From positions 1 through 9,824 of the forward strand of contig DAOVCL010000061.1 of NCBI GenBank assembly GCA_030670005.1: a stretch of 9,824 nt of DNA, given 5' to 3'. Under the pieces are notes generated by a model, which had not been told where the DNA came from, did no database searches, and was given only the letters and a program-made list of their open reading frames with translations. Shown one piece after another: positions 1 to 6,031 of the stretch (positions within the stretch are counted from its first letter, which is position 1; each line of letters begins with the position of its first letter). The DNA comes from Candidatus Zixiibacteriota bacterium (GTDB taxonomy: Bacteria > SM23-81 > DAOVCL01). The position numbers and the translations under genes were made by a program.

Positions 1-125
1 GGAAGCTAAATTTAGTTAATTCCGTGGAGTGCCCACACTGTCATCAGCCAAAGTTGCCCCATCGGGTCTGCCCCAATTGTGGATATTACAATGGCAGAGA
101 GGTAATCACCATAAAAGAGAAGTGA
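1..125 (+). CDS. rpmF: 50S ribosomal protein L32, C-terminal part
   Basis: This is the last 40 codons of L32, a small protein of the large ribosomal subunit; the 5' end lies outside the window. Reading in the frame that starts at base 3 gives a zinc-ribbon tail with two CxxC pairs (CPHC and CPNC, visible codons 10-13 and 23-26), the typical HxxCPNCGYYxGREV ending, and a TGA stop at 123-125. All four cysteines are present, so this is the zinc-binding (C+) form of L32. plsX starts 4 bases after the stop, matching the widespread rpmF-plsX-fab arrangement, and the promoter of the whole cluster probably lies upstream of the window. Identification is secure despite the truncation. Confidence 0.93.
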   Translation, partial: KLNLVNSVECPHCHQPKLPHRVCPNCGYYNGREVITIKEK

Positions 126-129
126 CCTT

Positions 130-1161
130 TTGAGTAGCCCCTTAAGGATTGCCGTAGATGCAATGGGGGGCGATCAGGCCCCCAGGGTGGTGGTGGAGGG
201 GGTGGTAGAGGTAGCCTCATTTTTGAATCGGGGTGAGGAGCTGATTTTGGTAGGGGATGAGGAGGCGATTAAAAAGGAGATGAAAACCCTCTCCGCGGAT
301 TCCCTACCTATATCCTTGATTCATGCCTCGGAGACAATCCATATGAACGAGTCACCCATCCTGGCCCTGAGGAAGAAGAGAAACTCCTCTATTGCGGTCG
401 CCCTTGCCCTGCAAAGGAAGGGGGAGGTAGAAGCCGTGGTCAGTGCTGGCAACACCGGGGCGGTGATGGCCTCCTCTGTCTGGACGCTGAAGAGGTTAGA
501 GGGAGTGGATCGGCCAGCTATTGCCTCCTTCTTCCCCACCGAGAAGGAACCAACCATCGTCCTGGATGTAGGGGCAAATGCTGACTGTAAACCCTTGAAT
601 CTTTATCAGTTTGCTGTTATGGGCTCTATCTATGCCCGCTCAATTTTGGGGAGAGGGGACCCCAGAGTGGGTCTTCTTAGTATTGGGGAGGAAAGCTCTA
701 AGGGGAATGAGCTTACATTGGAGACCTACCGGCTCTTAGAGAGAAGTTCCCTCAACTTTGTGGGCAATCTTGAGGGGAAGGATGTTCTCACCGGGGATGT
801 GGATGTGGTCGTCTGTGATGGGTTTGTGGGCAATGTCATCCTTAAATTCACTGAGAGCATTGAGAGAATTCTCACCACTCACTTCAACAAGCATCTGAGA
901 TCCAACTTAAGGACTAAGTTGGGGGCCCTTTTGCTTAAGCCTGTATTTGAAAATTTCAGGAAGGATTTCGACTATGCTGAATATGGTGGAGCACCCCTGT
1001 TGGGGGTGGATGGAGTTTCCATAGTATGTCACGGGAAGTCATCCCCTAAGGCCATCTGCAATGCCATTCTTGTAGCCAGAAGGATGGTTAGGGAGGAAAT
1101 CAACGAGATGATAAAGGAGAAACTGAAGGAGAACAATATTGGGAAGAGGAACAATGGCTGA
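130..1161 (+). CDS. plsX: phosphate acyltransferase PlsX
   Basis: PlsX converts acyl-ACP and phosphate to acyl-phosphate, the donor for PlsY in membrane phospholipid synthesis; it is a peripheral membrane enzyme. The 343-residue length is normal. Visible family blocks are VDAMGGDQAP (9-18), SAGNTGA (105-111), DVGAN (146-150), IGEESSKGNE (185-194), CDGFVGN (229-235) and YGGAPLLGVDG (285-295). The start is TTG at 130, preceded by a purine-rich AAGAGAAG at 115-122; no ATG or GTG fits better, since the conserved DAMGGD block begins only 10 residues in. It lies 4 bp after rpmF and overlaps fabH by 8 bp, so translational coupling is likely. The last roughly 15 residues are lysine- and asparagine-rich and probably disordered. 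Confidence 0.96.
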   Translation: MSSPLRIAVDAMGGDQAPRVVVEGVVEVASFLNRGEELILVGDEEAIKKEMKTLSADSLPISLIHASETIHMNESPILALRKKRNSSIAVALALQRKGEVEAVVSAGNTGAVMASSVWTLKRLEGVDRPAIASFFPTEKEPTIVLDVGANADCKPLNLYQFAVMGSIYARSILGRGDPRVGLLSIGEESSKGNELTLETYRLLERSSLNFVGNLEGKDVLTGDVDVVVCDGFVGNVILKFTESIERILTTHFNKHLRSNLRTKLGALLLKPVFENFRKDFDYAEYGGAPLLGVDGVSIVCHGKSSPKAICNAILVARRMVREEINEMIKEKLKENNIGKRNNG

Positions 1162-2128
1162 GATTATAGGGACAGGATCGGCAGCGCCAGAGAAGGTTTT
1201 GACGAACTTCGATCTGGAGAAGATGGTTGATACATCCGATGAATGGATAAGGACCAGAACCGGGATAAGGGAGAGAAGGGTGGCAGATGAGAACACCGCC
1301 ACCTCTGATCTGGCCGCTCAGGCCGCCCGTCGCGCCCTTGAGGATTCAAGTCTGGGAGTCGAAGATCTGGATATGATTATGGTGGCCACAGTCACCCCGG
1401 ATATGAACTTTCCCTCTACTGCCTGCCTGATGCAGGATAAGATCGGGGCGAGGAGGGCGGCGGTCTTGGACATAGGGGCGGCCTGTTCCGGCTTTATCTA
1501 TGGGCTCTCCTTGGCCAGGAGCTTGATCGATATAGGGGAGTACAGGACAATCCTGGTCATAGGGGCGGAGATCTTGACCAAGATTACAGACTGGCAGGAT
1601 CGTAACACCTGTATTCTCTTTGGTGATGGGGCAGGGGCGGCCATCCTGCAGGCTGGGGAGGAAAAAAAAGGGATATTGGCCACCCACCTTGGGGGGGATG
1701 GGAGCTTAGGATCGCTACTTGCCCTGCCGGCTGGTGGATCCCGCCTACCGGCCTCCCACCAGACGGTGGACGAAAGGTTACACTATTTGAAGATGGCCGG
1801 GAATGAAGTCTTCAAGTCAGCGGTAAGGGCGATGGGTGATTCGGCAGTGACCGTTTTAGAGAAGGTGGGCCTCACCAGCCAGGATGTGGATCTGCTCATC
1901 ACCCATCAGGCCAACCTGAGGATAATTCAGGCCACGGCCAAGAGGATCCATCTCCCGATGGAGAGGGTCTATGTCAACTTGGACCGCTATGGCAACACAT
2001 CTGCTGCCTCCATTCCCATTGCCTTGGACGAGGCCCGCAGGAGGGGCCTGATTAAGGAGGGGGACACCTCCCTTCTGGTGGCCTTTGGTGCCGGATTCAC
2101 CTGGGGCTCAGCGGTTATCAAGTGGTAG
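1154..2128 (+). CDS. fabH: beta-ketoacyl-ACP synthase III (FabH)
   Basis: FabH condenses an acyl-CoA primer (usually acetyl-CoA) with malonyl-ACP to start type II fatty-acid synthesis in the cytoplasm. The complete Cys-His-Asn triad is visible: Cys111 in GAACSGF, His251 in THQAN and Asn281 in RYGNTSAAS. N-terminal SDEWIRTRTGI (28-38) and C-terminal FGAGFTWGS (311-319) are also family hallmarks. I use ATG at 1154 (324 aa) rather than the upstream in-frame TTG at 1139, because MAEIIGTGSAAPE matches the usual N-terminus and a purine-rich GAAGAGGA precedes it at 1143-1150. The start overlaps the end of plsX by 8 bp. The gene is followed by 175 bp of repeat-bearing spacer, which breaks the tight packing seen up to here. 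Confidence 0.96.
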   Translation: MAEIIGTGSAAPEKVLTNFDLEKMVDTSDEWIRTRTGIRERRVADENTATSDLAAQAARRALEDSSLGVEDLDMIMVATVTPDMNFPSTACLMQDKIGARRAAVLDIGAACSGFIYGLSLARSLIDIGEYRTILVIGAEILTKITDWQDRNTCILFGDGAGAAILQAGEEKKGILATHLGGDGSLGSLLALPAGGSRLPASHQTVDERLHYLKMAGNEVFKSAVRAMGDSAVTVLEKVGLTSQDVDLLITHQANLRIIQATAKRIHLPMERVYVNLDRYGNTSAASIPIALDEARRRGLIKEGDTSLLVAFGAGFTWGSAVIKW

Positions 2129-2136
2129 TTCAGATA

Positions 2137-2164
2137 GAGACGAGAGGCGAGAGACGAGAGGCGA
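2137..2164 (+). repeat. 14-bp perfect tandem direct repeat (two units)
   Basis: The unit GAGACGAGAGGCGA occurs twice back to back, at 2137-2150 and 2151-2164, starting 8 bases after the fabH stop. It is internally periodic (GAGACGAG / GAGGCGAG). It is not coding. It looks like a short simple repeat that could expand or contract. Confidence 0.85.
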
Positions 2165-2165
2165 C

Positions 2166-2184
2166 TCCGCCCTGAGGAGGCGGA
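2166..2184. repeat. short GC-rich hairpin after fabH
   Basis: TCCGCC (2166-2171) pairs with GGCGGA (2179-2184) around a 7-base loop. There is no following T-run, only AAAATAG, so it is not a classical intrinsic terminator. It immediately follows the tandem direct repeat. Confidence 0.5.
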
Positions 2185-2203
2185 AAATAGAAATTGGAAT
2201 GTG

Positions 2204-2226
2204 GTGGCAGAATCCTGTTCTGCCAC
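2204..2226. repeat. palindromic repeat family A (GTGGCAGAA), copy 1
   Basis: A perfect 9-bp inverted repeat, GTGGCAGAA (2204-2212) and TTCTGCCAC (2218-2226), surrounds a 5-base loop. A clear relative is present at 3584-3609 in the fabD-fabG spacer, so this is a dispersed small palindromic (REP-like) element rather than a gene-specific terminator. No T-run follows. Confidence 0.8.
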
Positions 2227-2265
2227 AGTCAGATCGGGGGGATCTGGCCGCTCAATCATTGTAAT

Positions 2266-2289
2266 CCGTCAGGGTGGGAGCCCTGACGG
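2266..2289. repeat. palindromic repeat family B (CCGTCAGG), copy 1
   Basis: A perfect 9-bp inverted repeat, CCGTCAGGG (2266-2274) and CCCTGACGG (2281-2289), with a 6-base loop. It ends 14 bases before the ATG of the DUF2283 gene. Related copies are at 2549-2570, 3548-3573 and 7960-7976, so it is a dispersed family. Its closeness to the start codon could affect translation of the small gene. Confidence 0.85.
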
Positions 2290-2303
2290 CACAAACCCTA
2301 ACT

Positions 2304-2483
2304 ATGGAAAAACCAGAGCAAATTACTTGGGACTATGATAGGGAAGCTGATACGCTCTACATCTCATTTGGAAAACCCAGACTGGCACTGACGATGGATG
2401 TTGGCAGTGGGGTGCTATTGAGGTATATTGAGAAGACCGGGAAATTAGTTGGTTTCACAGTTATAGGGATTAGCAGTATCTGA
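2304..2483 (+). CDS. DUF2283 family small protein
   Basis: A 59-residue protein matching the DUF2283 pattern: a YDREADTLYISFGKPR block (residues 10-25), then a GVLLRY strand and the GKLVGFTVIGIS ending. Its function is unknown; genes of this family are often found next to small toxin-like DUF4258 genes, but no such partner is present here. I chose ATG 2304 because the conserved block begins soon after it; an in-frame GTG at 2274 would start inside the palindrome at 2266-2289. No convincing ribosome binding site precedes either start. The gene sits inside a fatty-acid operon where it has no obvious role, flanked on both sides by family B palindromes. That placement suggests a later insertion rather than a fatty-acid function (inference). 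Confidence 0.8.
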   Translation: MEKPEQITWDYDREADTLYISFGKPRLALTMDVGSGVLLRYIEKTGKLVGFTVIGISSI

Positions 2484-2531
2484 AATCGGAGTTGGGTTAA
2501 CACCTGGATTGTGCGGATTGTAATTTCAGAT
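2478..2531. repeat. inverted repeat spanning the DUF2283 stop codon
   Basis: ATCTGAAAT (2478-2486, containing the TGA stop) and ATTTCAGAT (2523-2531) are perfect 9-bp complements separated by 36 bases, which include a GTTAAC palindrome. There is no T-run. It could form a long-loop hairpin at the mRNA 3' end of the small gene, or be the border of an inserted segment. Confidence 0.55.
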
Positions 2532-2548
2532 CTAAGGAGCTGTTCATT

Positions 2549-2570
2549 CCGTCAGGGCGGGAGACCTGAC
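2549..2570. repeat. palindromic repeat family B, copy 2 (degenerate)
   Basis: CCGTCAGGG at 2549-2557 matches copy 1 exactly on its left arm. The right arm is decayed, leaving GTCAGG (2551-2556) paired with CCTGAC (2565-2570) around an 8-base loop. It ends 22 bases before the fabD TTG, just upstream of a strong ribosome binding site. Confidence 0.7.
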
Positions 2571-2581
2571 AGCAGAGGTAT

Positions 2582-2590
2582 AGGAGGAAG
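2582..2590 (+). promoter_or_regulatory. strong Shine-Dalgarno deciding the fabD TTG start
   Basis: AGGAGGAAG lies just upstream of TTG 2593. It supports the TTG as start even though it is a weak codon, because no ATG or GTG is better placed before the conserved FIFPGQGSQ block. Confidence 0.8.
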
Positions 2591-2592
2591 AT

Positions 2593-3516
2593 TTGAAGAC
2601 AGTTTTCATCTTCCCTGGGCAGGGGTCACAATATGTGGGAATGGGAAAGAAGCTCTGTGAGGGGAACCCTCCCTCTAAGGAGTTGTATCAGAGGGCCAAC
2701 CAAATCCTGGGCTTTGGTCTGGCAGAACTCTGCTTTGCGGGCCCCTCTGACGAGTTTAACCAGACAGTCAATGCCCAACCGGCCATATTCCTCCACTCCA
2801 TAGCCGTCCTAAATCTCCTGAAAAGGGAGGGGCTTGAGCCGCTGGCTGTGGCTGGGCATAGCTTGGGTGAATACTCTGCCCTGGTGGCCTGCGGGATCTT
2901 ATCCTTTGAGGATGGACTGAGGGCAGTGAAGCTGCGTGGCCAGCTTATGCAATGGGCAGGGGAAAAACAGTCAGGGACAATGGCGGCCATAATCGGCCTC
3001 AAGCCGGGTCAGGTAGAGGAGATATGTAGAGGGGTGGGGGGAGTGGTTAAAGTGGCCAATTACAATTCCCCCCTCCAGATGGTGATAAGTGGTGAAATAG
3101 GGGCGGTGGAGAAAGCGGTTGAGCTGTCCAAGGAGAGGGGGGCCAAGAGGGCTATCCAGCTTAAGGTGAGCGGAGCCTTCCATACTCCCTTAATGGAGTC
3201 GGCCAAGAAGAGGATGGAGGAGTTTCTCAATAGGTTGGAGTTCTATTCCCCTCAGGTGCCTTTCTTTTCCACGGTATCGGCCAAGAAAGAGGATGAACCG
3301 AACAGGATAAGGGAACTCTTTGGGGATCAGATCACCAGCCCGGTGAGATGGACAGAGACTGTGGAGGGCCTTTCTGCTCTCCATTCTGATGCCTTTTTAG
3401 AGGTGGGACCGGGAAAAGTTCTCTCTGGCTTGGTGAAAAGGATAACCGGGGGGATAAAGGTGTATCCTGTATCAGATCAGGAGGAGTTGAAAATTTTTCT
3501 TGAAAATCGCCTTTGA
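2593..3516 (+). CDS. fabD: malonyl-CoA:ACP transacylase (FabD)
   Basis: FabD moves the malonyl group from malonyl-CoA to holo-AcpP, supplying extender units for FabH and FabF. The 307-residue length is normal. Conserved features visible are FPGQGSQ (7-13), the nucleophile Ser90 in GHSLGEYSALVA, Arg115 in LRGQLMQ which holds the malonyl carboxylate, His197 in GAFHTPLM, and Gln246 in the DQITSPVRW block. All active-site residues are present, so it should be functional. The start is TTG 2593, supported by a strong ribosome binding site. Spacers of 109 bp before and 132 bp after each contain palindromic repeats, unlike the overlapping genes elsewhere in the cluster. Confidence 0.96.
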   Translation: MKTVFIFPGQGSQYVGMGKKLCEGNPPSKELYQRANQILGFGLAELCFAGPSDEFNQTVNAQPAIFLHSIAVLNLLKREGLEPLAVAGHSLGEYSALVACGILSFEDGLRAVKLRGQLMQWAGEKQSGTMAAIIGLKPGQVEEICRGVGGVVKVANYNSPLQMVISGEIGAVEKAVELSKERGAKRAIQLKVSGAFHTPLMESAKKRMEEFLNRLEFYSPQVPFFSTVSAKKEDEPNRIRELFGDQITSPVRWTETVEGLSALHSDAFLEVGPGKVLSGLVKRITGGIKVYPVSDQEELKIFLENRL

Positions 3517-3547
3517 TTTTGTTACCCTTCAGTCCTGATCCTCACGA

Positions 3548-3573
3548 GCCGTCAGGTGCCCTCACCTGACGGC
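3548..3573. repeat. palindromic repeat family B, copy 3 (11-bp stem)
   Basis: GCCGTCAGGTG (3548-3558) and CACCTGACGGC (3563-3573) form a perfect 11-bp stem with a 4-base loop, the strongest member of the family here. It follows the fabD stop by about 30 bases but is followed by AAAAGAGG, not a T-run, so rho-independent termination is unlikely. Confidence 0.85.
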
Positions 3574-3583
3574 AAAAGAGGAG

Positions 3584-3609
3584 GGTGGCAGAATCGGGGT
3601 TTTGCCACC
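3584..3609. repeat. palindromic repeat family A (GGTGGCA), copy 2
   Basis: GGTGGCAGAA (3584-3593) pairs with TTTTGCCACC (3600-3609), with one G-U pair and a 6-base loop. It shares GTGGCAGAATC with the copy at 2204-2226. It lies only 10 bases after a family B palindrome. The two families sit together in both this spacer and the fabH-DUF2283 spacer, but in opposite order. Confidence 0.8.
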
Positions 3610-3648
3610 ACGCCTTAAAATTTAGACAAAGGGAGAAGCCGTCCAAAT

Positions 3649-4392
3649 ATGATGGAATTAAAGGGAAGGAAGGCTTTGGTTACCGGAGGGGGACGAGGAA
3701 TTGGCAGGGCGATATGCTTGAGGTTGGCCAAGGGGGGCGCCGATGTTGCCCTGTTTGAGCTTGATGCAGGTTCTGCTGAGGAGACGACTAAGAAGATAGA
3801 GGAGATGGGGGTTAAATCTCTCTCTTTAAAGGTTGATGTCTCCCTCCAGGAAGAGGTAAAGAGAGGGATGGAGGAGATCAACCAGAGCTGGGAAGGGGTG
3901 GATATCCTGGTCAACAACGCGGGGATTACCAGGGATAACCTGATAATGAGGATGACCAGCCAGGATTGGGAGACTGTGCTGGGGGTAAACCTGCGGGGTG
4001 CCTTCTACTGCACAAAGGCTGTTCTCAGGGGGATGATGAAGAAGAGGTGGGGGAGGATCGTAAATGTCAGCTCAGTGGTGGGGAAGATGGGGAACCCCGG
4101 TCAGGCCAATTATGTCTCCTCTAAGGCCGGGCTCATCGGCCTGACCAAGGCAGTAGCCAAGGAGGTAGCCTCCAGAGGTATTACCGTTAATGCAGTTGCC
4201 CCTGGTTTTATAGAGACCGAGATGACCAAATCTCTCCCTCAGAAGGCCAGGGACTCATTCTTGAGTCAGATCCCCCTCCAAAGGAGTGGCTTACCGGAGG
4301 ATGTGGCCAATCTGGTCTTCTTTCTCTGCACAGAGGAGGCTGGCTATATCACCGGCCAGGCCATAAATGTGGATGGGGGAATGCTGATGTAA
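3649..4392 (+). CDS. fabG: 3-oxoacyl-ACP reductase (FabG)
   Basis: FabG reduces 3-oxoacyl-ACP to (R)-3-hydroxyacyl-ACP, the first reduction of each elongation round. It is a 247-residue classical short-chain dehydrogenase: TGGGRGIG cofactor loop (12-19), NNAG (89-92), catalytic Asn114, Ser142, Tyr155 and Lys159 in the NYVSSK block, and a PGFIETEMT segment (185-193). At the end of the second strand Glu37 (VALFELD) occupies the place where NAD-preferring family members carry an acidic residue, so NADH preference is possible although FabG is usually NADPH-dependent (inference). Two adjacent ATGs (3649, 3652) could serve as start; a GGGAG sequence about 13 bases upstream is the only ribosome-binding candidate. 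The following spacer contains a long nested hairpin. Confidence 0.95.
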   Translation: MMELKGRKALVTGGGRGIGRAICLRLAKGGADVALFELDAGSAEETTKKIEEMGVKSLSLKVDVSLQEEVKRGMEEINQSWEGVDILVNNAGITRDNLIMRMTSQDWETVLGVNLRGAFYCTKAVLRGMMKKRWGRIVNVSSVVGKMGNPGQANYVSSKAGLIGLTKAVAKEVASRGITVNAVAPGFIETEMTKSLPQKARDSFLSQIPLQRSGLPEDVANLVFFLCTEEAGYITGQAINVDGGMLM

Positions 4393-4402
4393 AGGAAGTT
4401 AA

Positions 4403-4498
4403 CAGTTTGCGGGGAACAGGGATCAGGAAAAATTCGTGACAACTGGCAACTGACGAATACCTGACTGCTGTTCCCTGACCCCTGTGAACTTTAAACTG
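4403..4498. repeat. 96-bp nested inverted repeat in the fabG-acpP spacer
   Basis: Four stem blocks nest in register: CAGTTT (4403-4408) with AAACTG (4493-4498), GGGAACAG (4412-4419) with CTGTTCCC (4468-4475), TCAGG (4423-4427) with CCTGA (4460-4464), and ATTCGT (4432-4437) with ACGAAT (4453-4458). A competing pairing exists: 4417-4427 can instead pair with CCTGACCCCTG (4474-4484) with a single mismatch. There is no T-run after the outer stem, and the acpP ribosome binding site begins about 8 bases later. Parts of both arms recur near 9095 and 9381, so it may be a dispersed element. A role in mRNA processing or differential expression of acpP is possible but not shown. Confidence 0.7.
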
Positions 4499-4506
4499 AT
4501 CAAAAA

Positions 4507-4513
4507 AAGGAGG
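4507..4513 (+). promoter_or_regulatory. strong Shine-Dalgarno of acpP
   Basis: AAGGAGG lies 5 bases before the acpP ATG. It is a near-perfect ribosome binding site, the best in the window together with that of fabD, and fits the high AcpP level cells need. Confidence 0.85.
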
Positions 4514-4518
4514 TTAAA

Positions 4519-4755
4519 ATGTCCGTGCAGGAAGAGGTGAAGGATATTATAGTGGAGCAGTTGGGTGTTGATCCCGACAAGGTAACCTTAGAGGCATCTT
4601 TTGTTGATGACTTAGGGGCGGACTCCTTGGATACTGTGGAGCTGGTGATGGCCTTGGAGGAGAAGTTCGATTTGGAGATCCCAGATGAGGAGGCCGAGAA
4701 GCTGACCACTGTGGGGAAGGCCATTGAATACATCGAGAAAAGCAAAAAGGATTAA
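4519..4755 (+). CDS. acpP: acyl carrier protein
   Basis: AcpP carries growing acyl chains on a 4'-phosphopantetheine arm and is the shared substrate of FabH, FabD, FabG, FabF and PlsX. The 78-residue acidic protein has the standard DDLGADSLDTVELVMALEE block, with the attachment serine at position 36, followed by the FDLEIPDEEAEKLTTVG helix III region. Length, charge and motif are all typical. The start ATG is fixed by a near-ideal AAGGAGG. The gene is preceded by a hairpin-bearing 126-bp spacer, a usual place for independent control of acpP, but I see no clear promoter there. The fabF reading frame begins inside or just after its 3' end. Confidence 0.97.
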   Translation: MSVQEEVKDIIVEQLGVDPDKVTLEASFVDDLGADSLDTVELVMALEEKFDLEIPDEEAEKLTTVGKAIEYIEKSKKD

Positions 4756-6025
4756 GGGAGAATCCCATTCCATCAGGGATATAGAGCTCCAGAGGGTGGT
4801 GATTACCGGTATGGGGGTGCTTACCCCCATAGGTAATACGGTAGAGGAGTACTGGGGTAATCTGATAGCCGGCTGCTCAGGGGTGGAGAGGATAACTAAG
4901 TTCGATCCCAGTGATTTTTCCAGCCAGATAGCCGGTGAGGTGAAGGGATTCCAACCCCTGGACTATATGGACAGGAAGGATGCCCGCCGGATGGATATCT
5001 TTGCCCAATATGCTGTAGCCGTGGCAAAGATGGCTGTGGCGGATGCCGGACTCGATCTCTCCAATGAGGATCCAGAGAGAATCGGCGTGGTGGTTGGCTC
5101 AGGCATTGGGGGGATTGGGACCTGGGAGAGGCAATACAAGACCCTTTTAGAGAAGGGGCCAATGAGGCTGAGCCCATTTTTCATCCCAATGATGATCATT
5201 GATATGGCCCCTGGTCAGGTGGCCATCGCCCTCAATGCCAAGGGGCCCAATTACTCTACCGTCTCGGCCTGTGCCTCAGGGGCCCATGCCATTGGGGACT
5301 CCTTCAGGATCCTGCAGAGAGGGGACGCGGATGTGATGATCACCGGGGGAGCGGAGGCCTCCATTACCCCTCTCTCTATGGCCGGATTCTGCACCGCCAA
5401 GGCTCTCTCCACCCGCAACCATGCTCCCCAGGAGGCCAGCCGGCCATTCGATGCTCAGAGAGATGGATTTATAATGGGGGAGGGGGCTGGAACCATCATC
5501 TTGGAGACCCTCGATCATGCCCGGAAGAGGAAGGCGAGAATTTACGCTGAGTTGGTGGGGCTGGGTATGACCGATGATGCCCATCATATGACTGCTCCTT
5601 CCCCCAACGGTGAGGGTGCAGCCAAGGCTATGGAGTTGGCCCTAAGGGATGGGGGCATTAGGCCGGAGGAGGTGGATTACATCAACGCCCATGGCACCTC
5701 CACCCCCTTTAACGACAGCACGGAGACCAAGGCCATAAAGTCGGTCTTTGGGGAATATTCCTATAAAGTGCCGATAAGTGCCACCAAGTCAATGGTGGGA
5801 CACCTCTTGGGGGCAGCGGGGGCAACGGAGCTGATAGCTACGGTCAAAAGCATTCAGGAGTCTATCCTCCATCCTACCATAAACTACCAGTATCGGGATC
5901 CAGATTGCGATTTGGATTATGTTCCCAACCGGGCTCGCCCCAAGGAGGTAAAGATAGCCCTGAGCAACTCCTTCGGTTTTGGGGGGCACAATGTTTGCCT
6001 TGCCCTAAGGAAATTCGCCGGTTAA
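4724..6025 (+). CDS. fabF: beta-ketoacyl-ACP synthase II (FabF)
   Basis: FabF elongates acyl-ACP with malonyl-ACP. The Cys-His-His triad is complete: Cys183 in SACASGAHA, His323 in NAHGTSTPFND and His360 in KSMVGHLLGAAG (numbered from the TTG at 4724). GFIMGEGAG and the NSFGFGGHN ending are also typical. The start is uncertain. TTG 4724 lies inside acpP (32-bp overlap, with GGGGAAGG just upstream) and gives 433 aa, about 20 residues longer than usual. The expected N-terminus, ELQRVVITGMG, is preceded exactly where Met belongs by an ATA codon at 4781. The next in-frame candidates are GTG 4796 and 4799, inside the first conserved strand. rnc follows 6 bp after the stop, so the two are probably coupled. 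Confidence 0.94.
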   Translation: MNTSRKAKRIKGESHSIRDIELQRVVITGMGVLTPIGNTVEEYWGNLIAGCSGVERITKFDPSDFSSQIAGEVKGFQPLDYMDRKDARRMDIFAQYAVAVAKMAVADAGLDLSNEDPERIGVVVGSGIGGIGTWERQYKTLLEKGPMRLSPFFIPMMIIDMAPGQVAIALNAKGPNYSTVSACASGAHAIGDSFRILQRGDADVMITGGAEASITPLSMAGFCTAKALSTRNHAPQEASRPFDAQRDGFIMGEGAGTIILETLDHARKRKARIYAELVGLGMTDDAHHMTAPSPNGEGAAKAMELALRDGGIRPEEVDYINAHGTSTPFNDSTETKAIKSVFGEYSYKVPISATKSMVGHLLGAAGATELIATVKSIQESILHPTINYQYRDPDCDLDYVPNRARPKEVKIALSNSFGFGGHNVCLALRKFAG

Positions 6026-6031
6026 ACCTCG

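Noticed and set aside
1139..1153. Upstream TTG start for fabH, adding five residues
   Set aside because: ATG 1154 matches the usual FabH N-terminus and has a purine-rich ribosome binding site at 1143-1150.
3548..3609. Two strong hairpins after fabD as a rho-independent terminator
   Set aside because: Neither stem is followed by a T-run on the + strand, the next gene continues the same pathway in the same direction, and related palindromes occur in other spacers.
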